Shown: piece by piece, positions 9,561 to 17,919 of the stretch
How the letters are laid out: the number at the start of each line of letters is the position of its first letter
Position numbering within the stretch: the first letter of the stretch is position 1
NCBI RefSeq assembly: GCF_003586445.1
Contig: NZ_CP030028.1
Location: forward strand, 4,964,826 to 5,028,825
Length of the DNA stretch: 64,000 nt
Reading direction: 5' to 3'
Source: Bacillus sp. Y1
GTDB lineage: Bacteria > Bacillota > Bacilli > Bacillales > Cytobacillaceae
Notes under the pieces: generated by a model
The model's input: only the letters and a program-made list of their open reading frames with translations
Told to the model about the DNA's origin: nothing
Database searches by the model: none
Program-made: the position numbers and the translations under genes

Positions 9561-10544
9561 ATGTTGAAATTGAATTTTATTTACTGGACGTTTATTGCCC
9601 TGCTGGCAGGCATACATACCTATTCATTGCTTTCGTTTTTAACGCTTAACATACCCGTTTACCTGCTTATTCTTATACTTGGTTTCCTAAGTTACCTTCT
9701 ATATAAAAAGGCATTTTTGAACTTCTCTCACTTAGGAAGCATCCTAAATATTTTTATCTTTGTACTTCAGCTAGTATTACTATTTTTATATTTTTCTCAG
9801 CAGTCATTTTTAGTCCATCTAGTTACTATCTTTCTGTTTATAGGTATTGAAGGGGTTCGTTTTATAGCTGGTAGAATAATAGAAAAGGGAAAGATTGACC
9901 TCCTCCAGTTCCATGAACAATATAACCAATTAAACGAAACATTCCGTGTCGTTAGAGAAGAACGCCATGACTTCTTAAAACACGTTTCCTCTGTGCATTT
10001 TATGGTTGAGAACAACCAAATAGAGGAAGCGAAGAACTATCTTGATGATATGGTTGGAAGCTATAAACAAACGAATCTTTCCATAAAGGGCGAACGAGGA
10101 GCAGTAGCTGGAGTTCTTCATTCCATGTATAAGAGGGCCCAGACAAATCATATTGAAATCATTTACGATTTTGATCTTCCTCTATCCACCCTGCCTATCG
10201 CTGATAAAGAAGTGGTAGCTCTGATTGGGAACCTTTTATCCAATAGCATTGATGCTAGTATAGCTTGGCAGCAGGAACATAACATGCCCACACAAGTTAC
10301 CATACAGTTTTATAAAAGAAGTGGCCTTTATATTCTAAATTGCAGAAACAATACCCTCCCCATTCCTAATCATATATTGGATGAACTTTATATAGCCTAC
10401 GGGAATACAACCAAGGGAAAAGGTCACGAAGGATTAGGAACTAAAATCATTCATGATATTGTAAAAGAACACTTAGGCCTCCTAGACTTTACGTGTAAAG
10501 AAGGAGAATTTCTTGTCAAAATAAAAATCCCTGCCATACGTTAA
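9561..10544 (+). CDS. natK: Sensor histidine kinase NatK
   Basis: Membrane sensor partner of NatR. About five or six hydrophobic segments fill residues 1-110. A cytoplasmic dimerisation region contains the histidine in EERHDFLKH (near 135), followed by the NNQIEEAKNYL motif seen in AgrC/CitA-like kinases. The C-terminal GHKL ATPase domain has LIGNLLSNSIDA near 218 and GLGTKI near 292. Length 327 aa. ATG 9561 with GGGG at 5 nt is preferred over GTG 9555. It is the second gene of natRK. Confidence 0.87.
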   Translation: MLKLNFIYWTFIALLAGIHTYSLLSFLTLNIPVYLLILILGFLSYLLYKKAFLNFSHLGSILNIFIFVLQLVLLFLYFSQQSFLVHLVTIFLFIGIEGVRFIAGRIIEKGKIDLLQFHEQYNQLNETFRVVREERHDFLKHVSSVHFMVENNQIEEAKNYLDDMVGSYKQTNLSIKGERGAVAGVLHSMYKRAQTNHIEIIYDFDLPLSTLPIADKEVVALIGNLLSNSIDASIAWQQEHNMPTQVTIQFYKRSGLYILNCRNNTLPIPNHILDELYIAYGNTTKGKGHEGLGTKIIHDIVKEHLGLLDFTCKEGEFLVKIKIPAIR

Positions 10545-10548
10545 GAGA

Positions 10549-10576
10549 CCCCTTTATAAGGGGCCTTTTGTTTTTA
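10549..10576 (+). terminator. Terminator of natRK
   Basis: CCCCTT-TAT-AAGGGG followed by CCTTTTGTTTTT, 4 nt after the natK stop. Confidence 0.85.
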
Positions 10577-10852
10577 GCTATTCCATAACATAAATACAGC
10601 AAAGGCAATGACCCATACCATCGGAATCAAATTAAGAATAACGGAAAGCTTCTTTCTTTTCCGATGGAATACCCAAGAAAGAATCGAGCTAACAATGACC
10701 GCCACCGGATATAAGGTAATAATAAGGACAAATAAAGAATTATAGAAACCAATGCCGGCATCAAAACTCATAAAAGACATACCCCAAATGACAAACCAAG
10801 GCAGTAAAGATAGGACATAAAGAATTTGAGTAATCATTAAAAATGGCTTCAC
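10574..10852 (-). CDS. Small membrane protein of unknown function
   Basis: A 92-aa protein I do not recognise. Three hydrophobic segments are visible (about 5-26, 36-60, 70-90), with a basic HRKRKK loop between the second and third that should face the cytoplasm. It starts with GTG at 10852, supported by an AGGAGGAG site 6-7 nt upstream. Its stop codon overlaps the T-tract of the natRK terminator, so the two units converge. Confidence 0.7.
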   Translation of the reverse strand: MKPFLMITQILYVLSLLPWFVIWGMSFMSFDAGIGFYNSLFVLIITLYPVAVIVSSILSWVFHRKRKKLSVILNLIPMVWVIAFAVFMLWNS

Positions 10853-10990
10853 TTGTATCTCCTCCTACATACAATGAACCTTACTAATTATCGAAATCTT
10901 AATACACAAAGTAAGTATATTACAAGATAAATATAATCATTCGAGTAGCATAAGGTTGTTAATACTTCCTGGGAAATTTTTTTAGGAAAA

Positions 10991-11026
10991 TAAATAATCC
11001 CTTCATCTCGAATTAGACAAAGGGAT
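10991..11026 (-). terminator. Terminator of the parM-parR operon
   Basis: On the - strand, ATCCCTTTGTCT and AGATGAAGGGAT pair with two wobbles around AATTCG, then TATTTATTTT. It lies 9 nt after the parR stop. Confidence 0.75.
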
Positions 11027-11034
11027 CAGATATT

Positions 11035-11619
11035 CTATTTATTCATTTTTGAAAGAAAATCACCTAAAAGGCTATCAAGGTCATTCTCGTGGTCTTGGTC
11101 CTCGTCTGTTGTTTCTGGTTCTTCCTGGCTGATACTTTCCCAACTAAAGGCATCCAGATCGTCTTCTGACGCCTCTAGCTCTTTTGAAACTGCTATTTCA
11201 GGGATAGGCTCAATGAAATGCTCATCAAGATTAGAATCCTCCTCCTGTAAATATAGTGCTTCAGAGATATCTAGAGCATTACTATTTAAGGATGCGAGCA
11301 ATGCAGTTGCTCGCACAGGATCTGTTAAAAGCTGGTACATGATACTTCCAAGCAAAGCCTCTGAATGCTCATGCTTTAACCAGTTTCGTTGGGATTTGCT
11401 TAATTTATGAGGAATGGGAATCGTGATTGTTTCCTGCTCCCTGGACGAAGACTGGCTAACTCCCTGCATGACAAATTCAGCTATTTTACTAGAAAAATTT
11501 CTTCTTTCGGTTTCCTTCAACTTTTGTAAATACTTTAATAAATGATCTGGCGTATCAGATGGAATTCGAAAGGAGATTGCTTGGCCTCTCTTCACTTCAT
11601 TAGAAGCTGATTTTTTCAT
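11035..11619 (-). CDS. ParR-like centromere-binding adaptor of the ParM system
   Basis: It probably binds the hexamer array upstream of parM and links it to ParM filaments. The N-terminal 70 residues are basic and contain AISFRIPSDTPDHLLKYLQ plus a Ser/Lys-rich helix, consistent with a ribbon-helix-helix-type binder. A middle helical part follows (about 75-120). Residues about 125-180 are strongly acidic and disordered-looking. The last 15 residues (DLDSLLGDFLSKMNK) form an amphipathic helix. Known ParR proteins have this layout: DNA-binding head, linker, C-terminal ParM-contacting helix. It starts 8 nt after the parM stop with an AGGTGAT site, so coupled translation is likely. Sequence identity to a named family was not established; the role rests on context and layout. 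Confidence 0.6.
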   Translation of the reverse strand: MKKSASNEVKRGQAISFRIPSDTPDHLLKYLQKLKETERRNFSSKIAEFVMQGVSQSSSREQETITIPIPHKLSKSQRNWLKHEHSEALLGSIMYQLLTDPVRATALLASLNSNALDISEALYLQEEDSNLDEHFIEPIPEIAVSKELEASEDDLDAFSWESISQEEPETTDEDQDHENDLDSLLGDFLSKMNK

Positions 11620-11627
11620 ATCATCAC

Positions 11628-12803
11628 CTATGAATTCTTAACTGGTTCTTGAGCTTTCTTTGGCTTTTCAACTTTCCTTACATAATCCGTAATTAGCTTG
11701 TAATAGGCATTGGCCATCATCCAAATACTCTCTTTTTCATCTTCAAAAAATTCAATATTGTAACCATCTAAATTATTATTTAGTGTTTTAATATAATCCT
11801 TTAATACATGTGCACCGCCACCAACAAAATAACAGATTTCCGTTTGAGAGTTCTTTTGCCAAATATTCCTCAACAAACGGTATTGTTTTTTAGCTAACTC
11901 CAGTAAGATACGATCCGTTATGTCATGAACACTCGTACGACTTCCTTTCACCATAATATGATTACGATCATTTTTTCTGGTGATAATTTCTACGACATCA
12001 CGACGGCTATCTAACTCCACCCCATGTTTTGTTCTTATTTCTTCTCTTATGGCTTCTAGAGATTCAGATACACCTAGATTGAACCCTTGTGCCTTATCAT
12101 CGTCGACATTACGATTTTTAATCACTGCAATATCTGTGGAAAGTCCTCCGATGTCCTGAATAAGAATTCTTTTATCTATTAAATCCTTATTAATAATCTT
12201 TAGCTGGGTATCCATCACAAGATTAATATAAGCCGCAAAACCCTCTGGATATATTTTCACTTCATTAAATTTAATATTTACTTTTAACCCTTGATACTTA
12301 GGTGTAACAAGAAATTCTACTTGGTGGACAGAACCGACTAATTTCGAACGGTACCCCGCATCCTTTCCTTCCTTTACCTCACGTAGTGGAAGACCTGTAC
12401 CAAGCGTGTAATTCGCATCAATCACTTGTTTTGATCTCGGAAAAATACCCGTATTCTCTTCTTTCACAGCATCCAATGCCAAGGTCGCAAACAGCATGAC
12501 CAATGTTTGATCTTCTTCTGATTTACTACTTCCCGGGTCCAATTCTGTGGCATTGCTGCTTTTCGTTGCAAGGTTTCCTACTCGATAAATGGCATTATTG
12601 TCTTTTAAGGCAGGAGAATGAACCTTAATATGAATGCCATCAAAGGGATTTTTACTATCCAGTTCCTCTATTCCAATGACCGGCCGATCTTCTGTATCCC
12701 TGGCAACAATATTAGGAATATTAATTTCATATTCCATCTCCCCAAAGATTGCTTTAATCGAGTCATTTCCAACATCTACTGCTGCAATTCTAGAGTTTGA
12801 CAT
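11628..12803 (-). CDS. Actin-like ATPase of the ParM/StbA (ALP) family
   Basis: A cytoskeletal ATPase that in plasmids polymerises to push sister DNA molecules apart. All five actin-fold signatures are visible in order: phosphate-1 AVDVGNDSIKAIFG (7-20), connect-1 IYPEGFAAYINL (about 190), phosphate-2 LIQDIGGLSTDIAV (about 215), adenosine CYFVGGGAHVL (about 325) and connect-2 SIWMMANAYYKL (about 362). The 391-aa length is a little above plasmid ParM. ATG 12803 has a modest AAGGGATG site. The gene is flanked by an iteron array upstream and a ParR-like gene downstream, the canonical parC-parM-parR order. No replication gene, integrase or transposase is nearby, so it sits in the chromosome as a free-standing unit. 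Confidence 0.85.
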   Translation of the reverse strand: MSNSRIAAVDVGNDSIKAIFGEMEYEINIPNIVARDTEDRPVIGIEELDSKNPFDGIHIKVHSPALKDNNAIYRVGNLATKSSNATELDPGSSKSEEDQTLVMLFATLALDAVKEENTGIFPRSKQVIDANYTLGTGLPLREVKEGKDAGYRSKLVGSVHQVEFLVTPKYQGLKVNIKFNEVKIYPEGFAAYINLVMDTQLKIINKDLIDKRILIQDIGGLSTDIAVIKNRNVDDDKAQGFNLGVSESLEAIREEIRTKHGVELDSRRDVVEIITRKNDRNHIMVKGSRTSVHDITDRILLELAKKQYRLLRNIWQKNSQTEICYFVGGGAHVLKDYIKTLNNNLDGYNIEFFEDEKESIWMMANAYYKLITDYVRKVEKPKKAQEPVKNS

Positions 12804-12933
12804 AATAGATCATCCCTTCTCATTTAATAGATTTATAGCTCCTAGTTGCTAATCATTTTTATGTATCTTTCTATTAAAGGGTATAGGAGATTACTAGATT
12901 ATTCAATGAACCTTACGAAAAAGAAATAAAATT

Positions 12934-13108
12934 GTAAACCTGTAAACACCTTGTAAACAAAGGGCTATTTGTAAACATAATTGTAAACAACCACTACAAA
13001 TCCGTATACACATGATTAAAACGGGATGTATACATATTTGTATACGTGTAAACACAAATGTATACAAGTTGTTTACATTAAGTAAACATGTATACGACTT
13101 TTGTAAAC
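12934..13108. repeat. Array of 14 GTAWAC hexamers: candidate parC centromere and parM operator
   Basis: GTAAAC (or its complement GTTTAC) occurs at 12934, 12942, 12953, 12971, 12983, 13048, 13071, 13082 and 13103. GTATAC occurs at 13004, 13028, 13040, 13060 and 13090. The context is usually TTGTAAACA or TGTATACA. Most start-to-start distances are 8, 11-13 or 18-24 bp, so many copies lie on one DNA face. The array sits immediately upstream of the ParM gene, where plasmid parC sites sit, and probably also covers its promoter. Binding by the ParR-like protein is inferred. Confidence 0.8.
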
Positions 13109-13142
13109 AAAGGAAATGAACTAATAAGCATCCCTTAAAATT

Positions 13143-13170
13143 TAAAAAGGTCCTACTTTAAGTAAGACCT
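13143..13170 (-). terminator. Terminator of the DUF3231-like gene
   Basis: On the - strand AGGTCTTAC-TTAAA-GTAGGACCT is followed by TTTTT. It insulates the hexamer array from the upstream gene. Confidence 0.85.
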
Positions 13171-13185
13171 AATCACATTTTGAAG

Positions 13186-13713
13186 TTATGATTTGTAATA
13201 GGGAGGAATGCGCAGCCATTCCTTTTGCTCTAGGTATTGTTTTACTTGTAGCCCTGAAAGTGTCTTTTTCATAATAATCTTTGAAAAAAGTAACCCAACG
13301 TCTGCCCGTATGGACTCCGTAAGGCCTCTTGCAGCGTATGCGACACCACTTGCTAAGTTATATGACATTAAGTTAGCTAACTCTTCATCATTTAATTTGG
13401 CACCCTCAGGTATATCACGAAAGTCCCCTACTGGTTTCTCAGGTGTACTTTTTGGGATTGGGACTCCTTCTTTAACTAAGAATTCTCTTATTTCATCTCT
13501 AATTGGAATATGTAAATTATCCTTTATATCTAAGATGATTCTTTTAAGTTCCTCATCCTGAGCAAGGTTGTACCCAATTTCCTGATTACGCAACGTAGTT
13601 TCCGTACCTAATAAGAAAAACCATAAATTCGTGACTTCCATTACATTTAAAGGCTTTTTTTCACCGTCTAAAAATGGTTCGAATGTGTCATGAATCATCT
13701 CAAAAAGATTCAT
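13186..13713 (-). CDS. Single-repeat DUF3231-like protein
   Basis: A 175-aa soluble protein resembling one repeat of the DUF3231 family, whose usual members have about 330 aa in two repeats. Mostly helical; features include an N-terminal NVMEVTNLWFFLLGTETTLRNQE helix region and the NDEELANLMSYNLASGVAYAARGLTESIR segment typical of the family, which is thought to have a ferritin-like four-helix fold. No biochemical function is known to me. The ATG has a GGAGGGG site at 7 nt. It is monocistronic, with its own terminator. Confidence 0.65.
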   Translation of the reverse strand: MNLFEMIHDTFEPFLDGEKKPLNVMEVTNLWFFLLGTETTLRNQEIGYNLAQDEELKRIILDIKDNLHIPIRDEIREFLVKEGVPIPKSTPEKPVGDFRDIPEGAKLNDEELANLMSYNLASGVAYAARGLTESIRADVGLLFSKIIMKKTLSGLQVKQYLEQKEWLRIPPYYKS

Positions 13714-13777
13714 CTGATAACCCCTCCAGGCATGTAATTCCTATAGTAGTATCATGACCATTCATATAGTAATCATA

Positions 13778-15478
13778 CTAATTGAAATATTTTTCAAATA
13801 GTTTTTCAGCTGTACGTGTTGCTAATGCCTGAGTGGTAAGAGTGGGGTTTACTCCACCCAAACCGTTATAATGAACACTATTATCAGCGATAAATAACTG
13901 TTTTACCTGGTAAGCTTCACAATTAGAATCAACTACAAACCCCATTCTCATTGTACTTTCCAAATGAATCATGATTCCTGCTGGCCAGTTAGATGAGATC
14001 ATTTGTTTCGCCCCAGCTTTATGCAAAATATGAATAGCCATTTTCATTAATTCTTTTCTATTTTTTATAGATTTTTTTGTAGGAATATAGCTTAGGATAG
14101 GTATAGGACCATGTTCATCACTAATCGTAGGATGGAGGTTCACTCCATTTCTATGATCAACCTCATCGTCTGTAATGATTAGTATATTCAACGTTTTTTT
14201 ATAATTTAACATTAAATCTTTTAATTTGCTTCCAACAATTTGATTATGAAATTCCCAGTTCGACTGTTCCTTTTGATAGATACTCCACCCAGATTGACTA
14301 ATTCCATAGGAAAGAGAAGCTGTTAGTCCTGGGCTCATACCGGCCGTTTGCATCGAACCTAAGCCAGGAAAATCGAGTCTTGCACCACATGTATGTCCAA
14401 TAAAAGGATTGATATCCGGCTCGCCTAAGATAGACATAAGGTCTTTTTCATTAAAGATTCCAGTTACCCAGTCCATATAATGGTTCGTTAACCCTTTTCC
14501 GACCCATGGATTTTGTGGGAGATTAGAATTTAACCAAAGTCGCGGGCTCTCTATGCTACCTCCAGCAAGAACAACCACCTTTGCTCTTAGTTCTTCCTCT
14601 TCTCCTGTCCATGTATCCCTAATACGGACTCCAGTCGCCTGTAACTCTCGTGAACAACTGGTATCTGTTAAGATTTTTATTGTAAATGAATTAGGTCTAA
14701 TCGTGACATTACCCGTACTCAAAGCCAAAGGGATGTAACTAACTGTTGTTGATCTCTTTGCAACCTTATCTACTGAAGGTCCATGTGGGCAGCCATTGAT
14801 ACAATGTCCACAAAGGGTACATCCTTCCATCCTCGATAATTGTTCAAGTGAAACATTTACATTGTTAAGATTTTTATTTATAGGTAAGATCGCATTGGGC
14901 TGTGGTCGATAGCCCGGACTTGTAACATTTAAGGTGGAATTAAGCTGCCAGCCCGCTCTTTTTGCTCCGAAATAAAATAATTCTTCCTTTGCGGTTGTTG
15001 GTGCAAAGGAAACCGGTAATGTGGCTTCTACCTTTTCATAATAAGGAATGAGTTCTCGATAGGAAAGAGGCCATACTTCGTCAATAGCTGATGGAAAAGC
15101 ACGAGGAGAATTAGCTGTATAATGCTGTGTGGACCCTCCCACACCCGCACTTTGCCAAATAATTTGCTTATGTGGTGATAAGCGAACCCATGGTGCCCGC
15201 TCTCTATTTGCTGGTCCCCATCGAAATCTACCTGTAACCAAATTATTCATGTTATCTTCATACTTGTTCATTTGTTGCCTATAAAGAGATATATCTAAAT
15301 CATTTTTATCGGAACTTTCTTTTGCACAAGAATAAAGATTTGGATTTGGCCACTTTTGATTTCCATACCATGGGCCTGCTTCTATAATTAACACCTTTAA
15401 ACCCTTTTCCCCAAGCTCTCTTGCTATAACTGCTCCACCACCTCCTGCACCAATGACAATTACATCTGGATTAGACAT
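13778..15478 (-). CDS. GMC-family FAD-dependent oxidoreductase with a four-cysteine cluster motif
   Basis: A flavoprotein oxidising an alcohol or sugar; the substrate is unknown. The N-terminal ADP-binding motif VIVIGAGGGGAVIA is at about 6-19. VGGSTQHYTANS near 124 fits the GMC FAD-binding signature, and the C-terminal HYNGLGGVNPTLTTQALA near 540 carries the catalytic-region residues. Near residue 210 lies EGCTLCGHCINGCPHG, a CxxCxxCxxxCP pattern typical of an Fe-S cluster and unusual for plain GMC enzymes. The 566-aa protein starts at ATG 15478 (GGGGGA at 7-8 nt), overlapping the end of the upstream partner gene. No signal peptide is seen. It probably forms a complex with that partner. Confidence 0.85.
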   Translation of the reverse strand: MSNPDVIVIGAGGGGAVIARELGEKGLKVLIIEAGPWYGNQKWPNPNLYSCAKESSDKNDLDISLYRQQMNKYEDNMNNLVTGRFRWGPANRERAPWVRLSPHKQIIWQSAGVGGSTQHYTANSPRAFPSAIDEVWPLSYRELIPYYEKVEATLPVSFAPTTAKEELFYFGAKRAGWQLNSTLNVTSPGYRPQPNAILPINKNLNNVNVSLEQLSRMEGCTLCGHCINGCPHGPSVDKVAKRSTTVSYIPLALSTGNVTIRPNSFTIKILTDTSCSRELQATGVRIRDTWTGEEEELRAKVVVLAGGSIESPRLWLNSNLPQNPWVGKGLTNHYMDWVTGIFNEKDLMSILGEPDINPFIGHTCGARLDFPGLGSMQTAGMSPGLTASLSYGISQSGWSIYQKEQSNWEFHNQIVGSKLKDLMLNYKKTLNILIITDDEVDHRNGVNLHPTISDEHGPIPILSYIPTKKSIKNRKELMKMAIHILHKAGAKQMISSNWPAGIMIHLESTMRMGFVVDSNCEAYQVKQLFIADNSVHYNGLGGVNPTLTTQALATRTAEKLFEKYFN

Positions 15479-16085
15479 GAAGATTTCCCCCTTTTTTCGG
15501 ATCACCTAATAAAAAACCACGAAGATTCCGATATCCAAAAGCTGGTCCTGGGTATTTTGTTTGAATCCACCCAACTGGAAAATACTCGATACGTTTATAC
15601 TCATGTCGGTTAAATCGAGTTGAGCCATATCCAGTCCATTCCGAATAATAGCCCAAAAACGTTAGCTGGGTTATAGTATTCTTCATACTTTGTGTTAAAC
15701 CTGGATTGTTGGTAAAAGGTTCTGGTAAGCTCTCCAAAGGTACTTCTAATCTTTCTAGCAAGTTGAGTGCCATTAGTCTCTCATTACGTGAAAGAGTAGA
15801 GAATACCCCTTTCCTAGGAAATGCCCATGTATGGTAAAAATACACTTTTCTTTCTATGTACAATAGTTGAATAGCAGCAATGTCTAATAAGTTAGCTGTC
15901 TGTTTTGACAATGGGATCGTTACTCCTTGATTTATAGAAGAGGGCAAAGTCTGATCCAAAACTGCTATAACATACCCATAAACCACTTCATCCATTGGAG
16001 AAGCCTGAAGAATGGCGTCCACCGCAGCTTGGATGGTTATCCTCGTATGAGCATCAAGTATTTCACTGGTTAAAAGTTTTATCAT
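15471..16085 (-). CDS. Gluconate 2-dehydrogenase subunit 3-like protein
   Basis: A 204-aa small-subunit partner of the GMC enzyme encoded just downstream. In three-subunit sugar dehydrogenases this gamma subunit supports folding and export of the FAD subunit. The usual features of the family are seen: an N-terminal AAVDAILQASPMDE stretch, central TLSRNERLMALNLLE and FTNNPG segments and a C-terminal FLGYYSEWTGYG motif. It lacks the twin-arginine signal often found in proteobacterial versions. ATG 16085 has AGGAGGG at 6 nt; the frame extends to TTG 16106 without support. It overlaps the GMC start by 8 nt. Confidence 0.75.
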   Translation of the reverse strand: MIKLLTSEILDAHTRITIQAAVDAILQASPMDEVVYGYVIAVLDQTLPSSINQGVTIPLSKQTANLLDIAAIQLLYIERKVYFYHTWAFPRKGVFSTLSRNERLMALNLLERLEVPLESLPEPFTNNPGLTQSMKNTITQLTFLGYYSEWTGYGSTRFNRHEYKRIEYFPVGWIQTKYPGPAFGYRNLRGFLLGDPKKGGNLHV

Positions 16086-16171
16086 GTCCTTCCCTCCTAC
16101 AAACAAAAATCCCCATCCTTTAATTGTATTTGGAAATTTGAAAGGATAGACTACTTAATTAGAGGAAGCAA

Positions 16172-16206
16172 AAAACCCGCGCCATCTTAGTAACGGATCG
16201 GGTTTT
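16172..16206. terminator. Bidirectional hairpin with A/T tails
   Basis: AAAACCCG at 16172-16179 pairs with CGGGTTTT at 16199-16206 around a 19-nt loop. It lies upstream of the GMC operon and could block readthrough from iadA. Confidence 0.55.
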
Positions 16207-16713
16207 CGAGTACAAAAACTATTGGGGATTGATGTGCTGAAAGTGGTAGGTAGGTGTTTGGATATTCAAGTGAGGAAGACAAGTTATCTGAAAGAAAAGA
16301 CACTGTTGTTATTCATTGTTGACTTTTTCGAGGAGGTATGGGAATTCGTAGGCGGAGAAATTCCGGTTAATCTGGATAGTAGGGCTCAAAAAGCAGATAT
16401 AAGCGGAAATATTCCGATTAACTTCTCTATATTTACCTAAATTTAAAGATTAAGTTCATATAAACGGAAAAACTCCGCTTATTTTGCGGGAAATGTTGGT
16501 ATTTCCCAAAATTAACGGAATTTCTCCGTTAATTTTTCAAACTTAGTGAAGACAATGTATAAAATGCTTGGAGACATAATGTTCCAAGCATTTTTGCTTA
16601 TCAAATTGCCTGTAATTTGCTGTGAATTACCGTTTGAATAGCAAGGTTAGTTCTAATTTTGTACTTCAAAATCGAATTACTTACCTTCTTAGGTACAAGT
16701 TTACTTGTGGAAT
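16207..16713. repeat. Intergenic region with four CGGA-N-TCCG palindromes
   Basis: No credible gene is seen; a 72-codon + frame at 16222 simply crosses the repeats. The palindromes are: GGCGGAGAAATTCCGGTTAA at 16351-16370; AGCGGAAATATTCCGATTA at 16402-16420; AACGGAAAAACTCCGCTT at 16463-16480; TAACGGAATTTCTCCGTTA at 16513-16531. Consensus is roughly AnCGGAnnnnnTCCGnTTA. A further hairpin, GGGAAAT/ATTTCCC, lies around 16488-16507. Confidence 0.7.
16561..16597. terminator. Terminator downstream of iadA
   Basis: AAAATGCTTGGA and TCCAAGCATTTTT form a perfect stem around about 10 nt; T-rich tails occur on both strands. It lies 117 nt beyond the iadA stop, with no other candidate closer. Confidence 0.7.
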
Positions 16714-17886
16714 TTACTCAAAGGTCCCTTTCACTAAAGGAGAACCTTGGGCCACCATTATTTGACCCTTTGCAATGACCGTTTGGATTGTTAATGTTTC
16801 TTTATCTAAAATAACAAGATCAGCATCCTTACCTTTTTGAATATTACCTTTTTGAGGTAGTTTGAGAACTTGTGCTGGATTTGATGTAATCACTTGAATT
16901 GCTTGCTCCAGAGGGACCTTTTCATTTAATACTGCATCCCTTACCTCCCGGAATAACGAAGCCGTTTTCCCCACTTTTAGCCCTTTAAATTCGCCCCTTT
17001 CATCAAAATAAGGAAGACTTGCCTGCCCATCTGATGAAAAAGTAATACTGCTAATGGGGATGTCTTTTTCGAGCATTAATCTTAATCCTGTCGAACACTT
17101 CACTTCTCCTTCTTCTAAAAATTGAGGAATGGTGCTAGTGGTCAAGTCGACATACCCACCCTTCTTTGCATACGTAATACCCGCATCAAATAACTCCTTA
17201 TTACGATTAATATGAGTAGGATGGAAATGTCTAGCAGGGATTTCTGTCTTCTCGATGATCTCTTCTAGCAATGATAATTTTTCCACTCCATCCCCTACAT
17301 GGATTTCTATAAGTCCAGCTTTTCCAGATAAGATCCCACCATTTCTAGCTGCTGTTGCAATTTTAACCATTTCTTCAAACGTAGGCTGAGAGGAACGGTG
17401 ATCAGAAATGGCCACTTCTCCAACACCAATAATTTTGTCGATTAGAATTAAATCGTCTTCAATTCTAGAGGTTAATGTTTTGACTGGTACTTGATAAGAA
17501 CCTGTATGGATATAACAGGTCACACCTTCTTCTTCTAGTGCTCGAGCCTTTGCTAGGAGGCTTTCCATTCTCCGGGTTGTTCCATCCGTTCCAAGTACAC
17601 CAACTAGGGTTGTTACACCAGACATCGTTATATCTGTTAACATAATTTCTGGGGTTCTTGTTTTGAATCCACCTTCTCCTCCACCACCAATAATATGAAC
17701 ATGAGAATCAATGAATCCAGGCACGATAAGTTGACCAGATGCGTCAATCACTTCGATAGGGACAAAAGAAGAAGGAGTGTTTATTTGCTCCTCTATAAAA
17801 GCAATTTTATCGTCTGCAATGAGGATATCTCTTACACCAAGATAGTTTGGTGCATAGACCTCTCCGTTTTTTAATAACTTTAACAA
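16714..17886 (-). CDS. iadA: Isoaspartyl dipeptidase
   Basis: It hydrolyses beta-aspartyl dipeptides left from turnover of damaged proteins. It belongs to the amidohydrolase superfamily with a binuclear metal site. The HVHIIGGGGEGG motif at 67-78 supplies the first metal histidines and the family signature. HVGDG, HFHPTHINR (near 225) and the active-site Asp in SSDGQ (near 285) are all visible. Length 390 aa is normal. TTG 17886 is the start, with AGGAG at 9 nt. It follows the YfcC-type permease by 33 nt, so peptide uptake and cleavage appear to be one operon under the sigma-54 promoter at 19450. Confidence 0.92.
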   Translation of the reverse strand: MLKLLKNGEVYAPNYLGVRDILIADDKIAFIEEQINTPSSFVPIEVIDASGQLIVPGFIDSHVHIIGGGGEGGFKTRTPEIMLTDITMSGVTTLVGVLGTDGTTRRMESLLAKARALEEEGVTCYIHTGSYQVPVKTLTSRIEDDLILIDKIIGVGEVAISDHRSSQPTFEEMVKIATAARNGGILSGKAGLIEIHVGDGVEKLSLLEEIIEKTEIPARHFHPTHINRNKELFDAGITYAKKGGYVDLTTSTIPQFLEEGEVKCSTGLRLMLEKDIPISSITFSSDGQASLPYFDERGEFKGLKVGKTASLFREVRDAVLNEKVPLEQAIQVITSNPAQVLKLPQKGNIQKGKDADLVILDKETLTIQTVIAKGQIMVAQGSPLVKGTFE

Positions 17887-17919
17887 AGTTCTTCACTCCT
17901 AACTGTCAGTCCATACGAG

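Noticed and set aside
10965..10985. CTTCCTGGGAAAT as a Noc-binding site
   Set aside because: Two mismatches from the ATTTCCCGGGAAAT consensus; too weak to call alone.
16222..16440. 72-codon + frame between the GMC operon and iadA
   Set aside because: No ribosome site, and the frame runs over the CGGA/TCCG palindromes; residue content looks random.
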